A stretch of 20,631 nucleotides of DNA from CAZPMT01 sp964587655 (GTDB taxonomy: Bacteria; Hydrogenedentota; Hydrogenedentia; Hydrogenedentales; SLHB01), in contig CAZPMT010000098.1 of the NCBI GenBank assembly GCA_964587655.1, positions 1-20,631 of the forward strand, read 5' to 3'. Under the pieces are notes generated by a model that saw only the letters and a list, made by a program, of their open reading frames with translations, had not been told where the DNA came from and did not search any database. Below are positions 7,794 through 15,125 of the stretch, piece by piece. The position numbers and the translations under genes were made by a program. Positions within the stretch are counted from its first letter, which is position 1. Every line of letters begins with the position of its first letter.

Positions 7794-8627
7794 ATGATGT
7801 CCATGGCGCTTTGTTTGGCCCTATGCCTCCGCGCATCTGTTGGAGATCTGCAGATTGCAGGAACAACTCCGCATGCGACCGTTTCCGTACGCGACTTTGT
7901 ATCGGCATATCCCGACTTCTTGACCGTATCCAAGGATCCCAACGCGATTCGGTGGCGTGACGGAACGGAATGGGTCTTCGACGACCATGTCGCGCGACGC
8001 GATTATGAGGAGATGCTCGACCGGCCGTGCCTGAAGGATCAGGTGTCTATTCCCTATCCCGTCGGCTGGCCGTTTCCGATCCCGAAGGTGAATGAGGATC
8101 CGGGCCGTGTTCGATATGAACCGTTCTTCAAGCGAATGTACGGCGAAACGGAGCAGGAAGTCCTAAAGAACCTCGCAAACGTGTCGTGGCTGCCCGCTGG
8201 GGAAACCGCGACAGTCACATTCACGCGCATCAATGGCGCCTCCGAGGCGTTGTCGCGCATCGCTCGCGAGATCGACCAATTGCCCCCAGATGCGCGCCGG
8301 TACGCCGCAAAGCCGATCGGCACTTTCTGTTGGCGCACAATCGCGGGCACGCAGCGCCTGAGCATGCACGGCTTCGGGGCCGCCATCGATCTCCAATTTT
8401 CCGAGGAATGCCACCGTTTCTGGGGCGCCCAGCCAAAGCCGGGAAACGAGCCGCTTGTCTATCCGGAACACATCCTGCGCGATGATCGCCTGCGACAAAT
8501 CGTGTGTATATTCGAGAAGCACGGATTCATCTGGGGCGGAAAGTGGTATCACTACGACACAATGCACTTCGAGTATCGCCCGGAGTTGCTGCCCGCCTCT
8601 AAGCCCACCGATCTCGGTGGACGTTGA
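7794..8627 (+). CDS. M15-family zinc D,D- or L,D-peptidase
   Basis: This 277-residue protein is probably exported: a short hydrophobic N-terminus (MMSMALCLALCLRASVG) resembles a minimal signal peptide. The C-terminal half carries the M15/VanY-type zinc site SMHGFGAAIDL, with His192 and Asp199 in the SxHxxGxAxD pattern. The third ligand His258 lies in DTMHFEY, and Asp255 sits at the position of the catalytic acid. Members cut peptidoglycan stem peptides or cross-links. The preceding 150 residues are not recognised and may set specificity. A stop at 7749 and the absence of other in-frame start codons fix the start at 7794. Its end is 9 nt from the stop of the convergent aminotransferase-like gene. 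Confidence 0.87.
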   Translation: MMSMALCLALCLRASVGDLQIAGTTPHATVSVRDFVSAYPDFLTVSKDPNAIRWRDGTEWVFDDHVARRDYEEMLDRPCLKDQVSIPYPVGWPFPIPKVNEDPGRVRYEPFFKRMYGETEQEVLKNLANVSWLPAGETATVTFTRINGASEALSRIAREIDQLPPDARRYAAKPIGTFCWRTIAGTQRLSMHGFGAAIDLQFSEECHRFWGAQPKPGNEPLVYPEHILRDDRLRQIVCIFEKHGFIWGGKWYHYDTMHFEYRPELLPASKPTDLGGR

Positions 8628-8636
8628 GACTCGTGC

Positions 8637-9848
8637 TCACAGGCTATCGAGCGCGGCCCTTACGGATGCTACGATCTCGTCGATCTGCTCCGCCGTGACG
8701 GTCAATGACGGCCGCAGAACGATTGTGTATGCGGCGACTTCTCCGGGAAGGACAAGAAGCCCATGCGCGGCAGCCGCCTTACAGAAGCGCTTGGCGTTCT
8801 CCGGCGAACCGAGATCGAGCGATAGAAGAAGGCCCCTACCCGTGACGTCTCGCATGAGTGATCCGGCCTGCCGCTGGAGTTGCCTGAGGCCCACGAGCAG
8901 CCTCTCCCCCATCTCGGCGGCGTTGCGCCACGGCTGTTCACGCAAATAGATCTCGATGGCTTTCGAGGCCACCCGGCAGCCGACATCGGCGCCGCCGAAG
9001 GTTGACAGATGGATCAGGGGATGCGCGTTCATGAAGGCGTTGACGCGCTGGGTGAGCAGCGTGGCGGCAATCGGAAACATACCGCCGCCGAGGGCCTCGC
9101 CAAGGACTAGAATATCGGGCGTGATCCCGCTCGATTCATATGCGAACTTGGTTCCAGTCCGTCCGAAACCCGTTTGAGTCTCATCGATAATGAGCACGGC
9201 GCCGCGCTCTCTGCAAAGGCCGGAGAGGGCCTTGATGTATTCAGGCGCGGCCGCGCGGCAGTGGTTCTCGGCTTGAACCGGTTCGAGAATGACGGCGGCC
9301 GTATCGGGACCGATCGTTTTCCGCGCCGCATCGACGCCGCCGAACGGCATGGTGCGGACATTGGGAATGAGCGGGCCGTAGGAATCCTTGTCTTTACGGT
9401 CGGACAGGCTCAATGCGAAGCCCGTCTGGCCGTACCAACCGCCGTCGACCGTCACCAGATCCGAACGTCCCGTGAAACCCCGGGCCGCCTTGCAGGCGGC
9501 CTCCATTGCTTCGCCGCGGACAACGCTGAATATCGAGCACTCGAGCGGGCCGGGCACGAAATCGGAGAGGGCCTTTGCGAGGGCGGCTTTCTCGCAGGAT
9601 ATCATCGGGAAATTGCCGATATCGGTCTCGCGCAACGCCAGCTTGAGTTCGCCTGCAAGCTCCGCATTGTGCCGCCCGAGATTGAATATGCCCGCCGATG
9701 CGCACGCATCGAGATACCGCCTGCCTTGTTCGTCGTAGACGTATGCGCCTTCACGCTTCGCTTCGAGGAAGTCGTGGCCAAGCGCCTCCAACCGATCCAG
9801 GCGTCCCTGAGTCATGACGCCGCTTAGGTCTTGCGTTTGAACGGCCAC
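8637..9848 (-). CDS. Class III aminotransferase homologue lacking the PLP lysine
   Basis: This 403-residue protein spans the full fold type I class III aminotransferase, including LIIDETQTGFGRTG with the pyridine-binding Asp222 and PDILVLGEALGGGMFP. The second of these should contain the Schiff-base lysine but has Glu251 (codon GAG). The phosphate loop, normally NSGxEA, reads VVRGEA (about 109-114), and the usual YHG reads WYG. These changes suggest a catalytically dead subunit or a changed chemistry. It lies directly behind an intact paralogue. The GTG at 9848 has AGGAGG seven bases upstream. The ATG at 9854 overlaps the upstream stop as ATGA but leaves only one base of spacing. Translation is probably coupled. 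The open frame is full length, so it is not an obvious pseudogene. Confidence 0.85.
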   Translation of the reverse strand: MAVQTQDLSGVMTQGRLDRLEALGHDFLEAKREGAYVYDEQGRRYLDACASAGIFNLGRHNAELAGELKLALRETDIGNFPMISCEKAALAKALSDFVPGPLECSIFSVVRGEAMEAACKAARGFTGRSDLVTVDGGWYGQTGFALSLSDRKDKDSYGPLIPNVRTMPFGGVDAARKTIGPDTAAVILEPVQAENHCRAAAPEYIKALSGLCRERGAVLIIDETQTGFGRTGTKFAYESSGITPDILVLGEALGGGMFPIAATLLTQRVNAFMNAHPLIHLSTFGGADVGCRVASKAIEIYLREQPWRNAAEMGERLLVGLRQLQRQAGSLMRDVTGRGLLLSLDLGSPENAKRFCKAAAAHGLLVLPGEVAAYTIVLRPSLTVTAEQIDEIVASVRAALDSL

Positions 9849-9850
9849 GG

Positions 9851-11272
9851 TCATCCCTCCTGTTTTGACTTGCCCGTCAGGTCTTCAAGGCGGCGCATGA
9901 ATGCGAACATGGCGACCTGGACTCTTTCGTTGTTGAGCAGACTCAGCACGCCGGGAATCTTCGCGGCGAGCATCGCGACTGGCAGCAGCGACTTCATGTC
10001 TTTCACGGCCGCGCGGATCGCTGCAATGATTTCGTCCATCTCCGCGTCGTTCACTGTAATCGGCGGCATGAACCGCATCACCTGCGGCGCGTTGCCGGAA
10101 TACGCGGCCCAGACGCCATGGCGGCCGAGGGCTTCGGACATCATCGGTCCCATGAATTCGTGGCAGTACTCGAGGCCGACCATGAGTCCGAGACCGCGCA
10201 CTTCCTTGATGATCTTCGGGTTCTCGCGCATGATATCTTCGAGGGCGGCCTTCAGGCGTGCGCCCATTCGCGCCGCGTTCTCCCACAGCCGGTTCTCTTC
10301 GATGTACTCGAGGACCTTTAGCGACACGCGGCAACCGATGTCGGAACCGCCGGTGTAAGTAACGTGGAAGTCCGGACGGCGATCCAGGAAATCCGTGATG
10401 ATCGGCGTCTTTCGATACAGCGTGGCCGCGTTCGGAAACAACGCGCCGCTCAGCGACTTGCTGAGCGTCATGATGTCCGGAATGACTCCCGAGTGCTGGC
10501 AGGCGAAGAGTTTCCCGGTGCGTCCGAGACCTGTTTGGATCTCGTCGAAGATGAGGAGTATGCCGAGCCGGTCGCAGATCTCGCGAAGGCCGCGCAGGTA
10601 CTCGTTGGTCGCGGGAAAGATGCCGGCCTCTCCCTGCACCGGTTCGAGTATTATTGCGGCGGTCTTGCTTGAGGCCCGCGCGCGCACGGCTTCGAGATCG
10701 TTGAAGAGAACGAAGGTGAAGCCGGGCATGAGCGGCTCAAAGTAGTGGCGGTAATGTTCCTTGCCGTTCGCGGAAAGGGAGAAACCCGTGTGGCCGTGAT
10801 ACGCCTTGACCGTAGCGATGATCTCTTGGCGGCCCGTGGAGCCGCGCGCGAGTTTGATCGCGCAGTCGATCGCATCGCCGCCGCCGGCCGCAAAGAGGAC
10901 CCCTTTCAGGTCGCCCGGCGCAAGCGACGAGAGCTTTCGCGCCCAGGCAAGCTTGTGCGAGGAAAAGAGGTTGTACGACCCGAGATCGAGATCCTGGATG
11001 GCCTCTTCAAGCGCCTGCATCACGACGGGATTGTGCCGGGACACGTTAAAGGTGCCGGCCGACGTGAAGCAATCGTACATCCGCTTTCCCGAAACCGCGT
11101 CACGGAAACAAACGCCCGAACGCTCGGTCTCGAATACATCCAGGTGCGCCGACCTGAGATACTTGAATTGTCCCTTGTTGACATGCCGGGCGAACAAGGC
11201 GTCGATTTCGGCCTTTCTTTCGCGAGTCATCCGGCTTGCTTTCGGTTCTGCCGTGCTGCTTGCGTTGGGCAT
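9851..11272 (-). CDS. Class III PLP-dependent aminotransferase
   Basis: This 473-residue protein belongs to the ornithine, putrescine and omega-amino acid aminotransferase group. Visible landmarks are the phosphate loop AAGGGDA (128-134), AYHGHTG with the YHG triad (158-160), LLIFDEIQTGLGRTG with Asp243, and LSKSLSGALFP with the PLP lysine Lys272. The last 47 residues (about 427-473, KSLLPVAMLAAKIPGVLSLL...) extend beyond the normal end and are partly hydrophobic; the downstream paralogue lacks them. I chose the ATG at 11272 because AGGAGG lies five bases upstream; the reading from 11317 lacks this. It is the first gene of a two-gene operon with the lysine-less copy, and the two may form a heterodimer. 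The amino donor is not predictable. Confidence 0.9.
   Translation of the reverse strand: MPNASSTAEPKASRMTRERKAEIDALFARHVNKGQFKYLRSAHLDVFETERSGVCFRDAVSGKRMYDCFTSAGTFNVSRHNPVVMQALEEAIQDLDLGSYNLFSSHKLAWARKLSSLAPGDLKGVLFAAGGGDAIDCAIKLARGSTGRQEIIATVKAYHGHTGFSLSANGKEHYRHYFEPLMPGFTFVLFNDLEAVRARASSKTAAIILEPVQGEAGIFPATNEYLRGLREICDRLGILLIFDEIQTGLGRTGKLFACQHSGVIPDIMTLSKSLSGALFPNAATLYRKTPIITDFLDRRPDFHVTYTGGSDIGCRVSLKVLEYIEENRLWENAARMGARLKAALEDIMRENPKIIKEVRGLGLMVGLEYCHEFMGPMMSEALGRHGVWAAYSGNAPQVMRFMPPITVNDAEMDEIIAAIRAAVKDMKSLLPVAMLAAKIPGVLSLLNNERVQVAMFAFMRRLEDLTGKSKQEG
9856..9861 (-). promoter_or_regulatory. Ribosome site inside the upstream gene's end
   Basis: AGGAGG on the minus strand forms part of the last codons of the intact aminotransferase. 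It is one base from the ATG at 9854 and seven bases from the GTG at 9848. The spacing favours GTG as the real start of the lysine-less copy and implies translational coupling. Confidence 0.6.
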
Positions 11273-11451
11273 GGCTCCCTCCTCGAACCGGCTGTTTATT
11301 AGCAGCCTTCGTACCACCGTCCCATTGAGTATACACTACCCCTCGGCCGATCTGGAATCCGATCTCCCCGCTTGTCCCAAGGGTCTTCATGGAAACGAGA
11401 CCGGGCAGTCACACTTGAACTCTCCTTGTACGTTCGGAATACAATGCTGAC
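11273..11451. promoter_or_regulatory. Divergent intergenic region
   Basis: This 179-nt gap separates the minus-strand aminotransferase operon from the plus-strand toxin-antitoxin pair, so both promoters should be here. No confident promoter or operator motif is visible. Confidence 0.35.
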
Positions 11452-11724
11452 ATGCAATTCGAGTGGGATGGAAATAAGGCCGCCGCGAATCTACGCAAAC
11501 ACGGAGTAAGCTTCGAGGAAGCCTCCTCGGTTTTCGGGGATCCGCTCGCCATTACGTTTCAAGACCCGGCACATTCCACTGGCGAACATCGCTTTCTCGC
11601 GTTTGGCGTCTCGTTGCGCGGACTACTGCTTGTCGTGTCATTCGTGGATCGCGGCAACCGAACGAGACTGATTAGTGCGCGCCCTGCAACCCGCGCTGAA
11701 AGGAAGATCTATGAAGAAGCCTAA
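11452..11724 (+). CDS. brnT: BrnT family ribonuclease toxin
   Basis: This 90-residue protein shows the BrnT pattern: MQFEWDGNKAAANLRKHGVS, FEEASSVFGDP, a central GEHRFLAFGVS segment, then RLISARPATRAERKIYE. BrnT is a RelE-like RNase of type II toxin-antitoxin systems that halts growth by cutting RNA, and it is neutralised by the protein encoded just downstream. The toxin-first order matches BrnT systems. Its end overlaps the antitoxin start by 14 nt, implying coupled translation. Systems of this type usually repress their own promoter. Confidence 0.88.
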   Translation: MQFEWDGNKAAANLRKHGVSFEEASSVFGDPLAITFQDPAHSTGEHRFLAFGVSLRGLLLVVSFVDRGNRTRLISARPATRAERKIYEEA

Positions 11725-11941
11725 AGACGTTGAAATCGACGATCTTCGTCCTGAATATCGTCGCGAAGACCTCGGTAGAGGCGTGCGCGGCAAGTACTTC
11801 GCAGCATATCAGAAAGGGTCAAACCTCGTTCTACTCAGACCGGAAATCGCCAAGGCATTCCCCACCTCTGAAGCTGTAAACGACGCGCTCGGCGGTCTGC
11901 TTCAACTGACCGAACAAACGCGGAAGCTGGCCCGCCGCTAG
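11711..11941 (+). CDS. Antitoxin partner of the BrnT-type toxin
   Basis: This 76-residue protein has the block LGRGVRGKYFAAYQKGSNLVLLRPEIAKAFP (blocks GVRGKY, NLVLLRPEIA, FPTSEAVNDAL). That pattern is typical of small antitoxins that follow RelE- or BrnT-like toxins. It is not the canonical ribbon-helix-helix BrnA. The start at 11711 has AAGGAAG upstream and lies inside the toxin's last codons; the longer frame from 11675 is unlikely. It should bind and block the toxin. DNA binding is uncertain because no clear helix-turn-helix or ribbon-helix-helix is visible. Confidence 0.8.
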   Translation: MKKPKDVEIDDLRPEYRREDLGRGVRGKYFAAYQKGSNLVLLRPEIAKAFPTSEAVNDALGGLLQLTEQTRKLARR

Positions 11942-12004
11942 AGCAGCGTAATCGTTTTCGTTACCAAGCTCTTATTCCTCCTTATGCGTACCTCGTTGCC
12001 TTCG

Positions 12005-13483
12005 CTACCGGCTCGCCAGTTGCATGAATTGGGCCTCGTATGGTTGAAGATCGCCGAAATCAGTTTTCGAGATCGGCGTCGTCTGTATGGTGAATTCCTT
12101 GCCGAGCGCTTCGAGAGAGAGGCCTTCGGCAAGCATCCAGCCCGTCAGGGCCGCTCCGAAGGACGTGCCTTCTTTCAGGTTCGTTAGAACGAAGGTCTGA
12201 TCGGGACATAAGGCCGACAGGAGTTCGCAGTAAGTCTTGTTCTTCGCGAAACCGCCTTCGATGAAGACAGTGGTGCCCTTCCCGACGTTGCACCATGCGA
12301 GCATCTTCCGCGTGGCCAGTGCCAGACTCAGATTGAGCGCGGCGAAGTAGTCCTGCCGAAACGGCGTCATGGGAGAATCCGTCCTGCGTCGGAGATTGTC
12401 CAGCGAGTACTCCGCGCCGCCCGCCAAGACCCTCGCCGACGCGCCCGGAAAAGCAGACGCATCCGGGAGCACGCCGGGGATGACGAAGAGCTTTTTCTCG
12501 TGCGCGACCTTGCGCACCGCGGCGGCATCGGACTCGTCCTTGAGTTGCGTGAAGGCGCAGAACGTATCGTATTCCATGCCCGCCGGGAAGATGCAGGTAC
12601 GAACGGGACGCGCGAATGCATCGAGGTTGAAGAAGACCTTCGCCGCGATTTCCTCGGGCGACAGATCGATCGAGGCGGCCTTGCGCATGAGAACGCACCA
12701 GGTGCCGGTCGAGTTCAACAGAAAGTCGTCATAGCCCTGCGCGAGATATGGCAGGAAATTGGCATTCGAGTCGTGAATTCCTTGCGTCACTTTGCACTCC
12801 GGGGAAAGGCCGCATTCTTGCGCAATCTCCGGCTTCACCGGGCCGAGGCACGACCACGGAGGACTGACCGTCGACGGGAACAGCTTGTCCGCGCCGAGTT
12901 GTTTCGCAACGCCGCTCCAGGTCTGCTTCGCAAAATCCCACAGGTAGCAGTGGTTCCCGACGTACGTGGGCTCCATCCCCATGACGCCGGTCAACTCGTA
13001 GCCGAGATACGATGTGTAGAACAGGGCGTGCCTGCACCTCGCCCAGATATCGGGCATGCGCGTCTTCACGTAGAACAATACTTTGCCCATGTTCGCGAAA
13101 CCGACGTCGGGCGTGCAGGTGGCTTTGTGCAGCGTGGCGCGATCTCCGAACGCGGCGTAGAACTCCTCCTGGATCTCCGAGCCCTTTGCCGCGCTGTACG
13201 AAACGACGGGATGCGCGAGCTTGCCGGATTCGTCAAGAAGGGCGACGGTCGCTCCGTGCGTCGTGATAGCGATAGCGCGGATGTCAGCCTTCGCGGCAAG
13301 TTTCTTGAGGGCCGACCTGAACCACGTCAGGAGCGCATCAGTGTCCTCGACCTCGAGGCCGTTCAGGTCCTTCGGTTCGATACTGGTCCGTTCCTCCGCC
13401 AACACTCTGAAATGGCGATCGTAAAGACTCACCTTCTTGTTGGTTTTCCCCACGTCCAGAACTGCAACGGCTGGCGGTTTCAA
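12005..13483 (-). CDS. FGGY family carbohydrate kinase (rhamnulokinase/fuculokinase-like)
   Basis: This 492-residue cytoplasmic enzyme phosphorylates a sugar or sugar ketose with ATP. The N-terminal phosphate loop is DVGKTNKKVSLYD (about 10-22). GIHDSNANFLPYL contains the catalytic base Asp238. LNSTGTWCVLM and FIEGGFAKNKTYCELLSALC form the ATP-site part of the second actin-like domain. Overall it resembles L-rhamnulose and L-fuculose kinases, but specificity is not certain. The start is TTG at 13483, supported by GGGAGGAG five bases upstream and by the absence of an in-frame ATG nearby. It diverges from the aldo/keto-reductase-like gene; the 265-nt gap between them should carry the control region. 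It converges with the antitoxin gene. Confidence 0.9.
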   Translation of the reverse strand: MKPPAVAVLDVGKTNKKVSLYDRHFRVLAEERTSIEPKDLNGLEVEDTDALLTWFRSALKKLAAKADIRAIAITTHGATVALLDESGKLAHPVVSYSAAKGSEIQEEFYAAFGDRATLHKATCTPDVGFANMGKVLFYVKTRMPDIWARCRHALFYTSYLGYELTGVMGMEPTYVGNHCYLWDFAKQTWSGVAKQLGADKLFPSTVSPPWSCLGPVKPEIAQECGLSPECKVTQGIHDSNANFLPYLAQGYDDFLLNSTGTWCVLMRKAASIDLSPEEIAAKVFFNLDAFARPVRTCIFPAGMEYDTFCAFTQLKDESDAAAVRKVAHEKKLFVIPGVLPDASAFPGASARVLAGGAEYSLDNLRRRTDSPMTPFRQDYFAALNLSLALATRKMLAWCNVGKGTTVFIEGGFAKNKTYCELLSALCPDQTFVLTNLKEGTSFGAALTGWMLAEGLSLEALGKEFTIQTTPISKTDFGDLQPYEAQFMQLASR

Positions 13484-13748
13484 GAGGTCTCCTCCCTTTC
13501 GTGATCAACACAGGATTCGCCATGAGTCTATCGGTGGAAGACGAAAGGTGTCAAACCGCCGTCCTGTCCCTGATTGGATTTGTCAAGGACTTTTTCCGCA
13601 GGGGCATTCTTGGAGGGCCCCGAAGGTGGGAATGACGACGGGGAGTGGACAGCCCATTTGATTCGTTCCGCCGCGATGATTCAGGATACGTGACTTGAAG
13701 ACGTCGGGACCGTTGAGTTTGCTTCGGCCGCTCTGGAGGATGATCGAG
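13484..13748. promoter_or_regulatory. Divergent region between sugar kinase and AKR-like gene
   Basis: The minus-strand side holds the kinase ribosome site (GGGAGGAG at 13489-13496). The plus-strand side holds GGAGG at 13735-13739 for the AKR-like gene. No clear operator palindrome or promoter boxes are seen. Confidence 0.4.
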
Positions 13749-14618
13749 ATGAGTGCATTTCCGAGAACAACCGTGGGCGGACTGTCCGTCTCGCGCATGA
13801 TCATCGGAACGAACTGGTTTCTGGGGTTCAGTCACACCTCGGTGGCCAAAGATGAATACATCTGCCGGTACGTTCGCGACCGGAAAGCAATCGCGGATAT
13901 CCTCGAGGTGTTCTTCCGCGCGGGCGTCGACACGATCATGGGTATGATGACGATGCCCCCGCTCGCGGACGCGATAAAGGAAGCGGAAGATCGCACAGGC
14001 GTGCGGGCCATCCGGATCTCGACGCCGGCTTTTCCAATCGGCAAGCAGACGCCAGCGCAAGGTTTTGATAAGGGCGAGGTCGAGAAAATCCTCGATGAGC
14101 AAGTGCAATGCGGAAGCCACATCTGTATGCCGCACATGTCGACCACCGACTGCCTGGTGGATCGATGCACGCGCACAATCCGGCGAATCGAAGAACTCCT
14201 GGGTCCAATCCGCGAACGAGGCATGATCCCCGGACTGAGCACGCACATGCCCGAGGGCATCATCTATGCCGACGAGACGGGGATCGACGTCGAAACGTAC
14301 ATCTCGCTGTACAACTCGATGGGATTCCTAATGCAGGTCGAGGTTGACTGGATTTCGAAGGTCATCCACGAAGCAAAGAAGCCCGTGATGACCATCAAAC
14401 CGATGGCCGCGGGCCAACTCCGCCCTCTGCAAGGCCTCGCGTTCGCGTGGAGCACGCTTCGCGACATCGACATGGTCACCGTCGGGACGATGTCGCCCAA
14501 GGAAGCCGCCGAGTGCATCGAGATCTCGCTGAATCTGCTGGAGAAGCGCGGCGCAACGCAGGATCTGCAGGAAACGCGATCCAAGGCCACATTGAAACGT
14601 CCTCTGTCCGTCCTCTGA
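13749..14618 (+). CDS. Aldo/keto-reductase-like TIM-barrel protein
   Basis: This 289-residue protein resembles the aldo/keto reductase superfamily at both ends. The N-terminus reads TTVGGLSVSRMIIGTNW, as in AKR openings. The C-terminal part has PVMTIKPMAAGQL and VGTMSPKEAAECIEISLNLL, matching the AKR cofactor-binding end. The middle (TPAFPIGKQ, ICMPHMSTTDCLVD, PGLSTHMPEG) is not standard, and I cannot find the usual Asp-Tyr-Lys-His tetrad, so reductase activity is doubtful. It could be a sugar isomerase- or lyase-like barrel. The ATG at 13749 has GGAGG nine bases upstream; alternative starts at 13695 or 13740 have worse spacing. Its divergent neighbour, the FGGY kinase, suggests a role in sugar breakdown. 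Confidence 0.75.
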   Translation: MSAFPRTTVGGLSVSRMIIGTNWFLGFSHTSVAKDEYICRYVRDRKAIADILEVFFRAGVDTIMGMMTMPPLADAIKEAEDRTGVRAIRISTPAFPIGKQTPAQGFDKGEVEKILDEQVQCGSHICMPHMSTTDCLVDRCTRTIRRIEELLGPIRERGMIPGLSTHMPEGIIYADETGIDVETYISLYNSMGFLMQVEVDWISKVIHEAKKPVMTIKPMAAGQLRPLQGLAFAWSTLRDIDMVTVGTMSPKEAAECIEISLNLLEKRGATQDLQETRSKATLKRPLSVL

Positions 14619-14659
14619 CGCGGCTCTTGGTGTGTCAACGGTTGGTATCACGTGCTATG

Positions 14660-14851
14660 ATGAAGATTCACGAGGTTATCCGGTTGCTTGAGCGAGATGG
14701 CTGGTGCTTGCACGAGACGCGCGGAAGCCATCGCCAATACAAGCATCCGGAGAAGCCGGGACGTGTGACGGTTGCCGGGAAATTCTCCGATGACCTTGCC
14801 CCTGGCACACTCAACAGCATATTGAAACAGGCGCGGCTTAAGAAAGGCTGA
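14660..14851 (+). CDS. hicA: HicA mRNA interferase toxin
   Basis: This 63-residue protein is a standard-length HicA with a dsRNA-binding-like fold. It reads MKIHEVIRLLERDGW, then the active-site segment RGSHRQYKHP with Gly22 and catalytic His24, then GRVTVAGKF and the end GTLNSILKQARLKK. HicA cleaves mRNA and is inhibited by HicB, encoded 3 nt downstream. Two ATG codons lie in tandem (14657, 14660); the second gives the usual N-terminus. The ribosome site is weak. It lies 41 nt behind the AKR-like gene and might be cotranscribed with it. Confidence 0.93.
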   Translation: MKIHEVIRLLERDGWCLHETRGSHRQYKHPEKPGRVTVAGKFSDDLAPGTLNSILKQARLKKG

Positions 14852-14854
14852 GTA

Positions 14855-15061
14855 ATGCGATACGGAATTGTCATCGAGAGAACGCCGAACAACTACTCCG
14901 CCTATGTCCCCGATCTGCCGGGATGTGTGGCTGCCGGAGATAGTATCGAAGAAGCGGAGCGGGAAATCCGAGAAGCCATCCGTTTTCACATAGAAGGACT
15001 TCTGGAAGATGGACTGCCAATCCCGGAACCTTCTTCTATATGCGAATTCGTAGAGGCTTGA
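14855..15061 (+). CDS. hicB: HicB antitoxin, short form
   Basis: This 68-residue protein has the partially RNase H-like HicB fold: MRYGIVIERTPNNYSAYVPD, LPGCVAAGDSIEEAEREI, then REAIRFHIEGLLEDGLPIPEP. The DNA-binding domain that many HicB proteins carry at the C-terminus is absent. The protein may therefore neutralise HicA without repressing the operon itself. It begins 3 nt after the hicA stop. Confidence 0.93.
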   Translation: MRYGIVIERTPNNYSAYVPDLPGCVAAGDSIEEAEREIREAIRFHIEGLLEDGLPIPEPSSICEFVEA

Positions 15062-15074
15062 TGTTACGGGACGA

Positions 15075-15120
15075 CCCGCCGAGGCTTCGCTCGAAGCTTG
15101 GGCGGCACGAGGTTTTCCTT
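15075..15120 (+). terminator. Strong hairpin followed by T-rich run
   Basis: CCCGCC (15075-15080) pairs with GGGCGG (15100-15105). Inside it, AGGCTTC (15082-15088) pairs with GAAGCTT (15093-15099) across a 4-nt loop. TTTTCCTT follows at 15113-15120. It fits an intrinsic terminator for hicAB. Because the next gene starts at 15126, it could also act as an attenuator. Confidence 0.6.
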
Positions 15121-15125
15121 CCTCA

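Noticed and set aside
8630..8639. CTCGTGCTC as a fragment of the hexamer element
   Set aside because: A nine-base match is too short to separate from chance.
8637..9848. The lysine-less aminotransferase as a pseudogene
   Set aside because: The frame is full length, the ribosome site is strong and other family motifs are intact, so I kept it as a coding gene pending comparative data.
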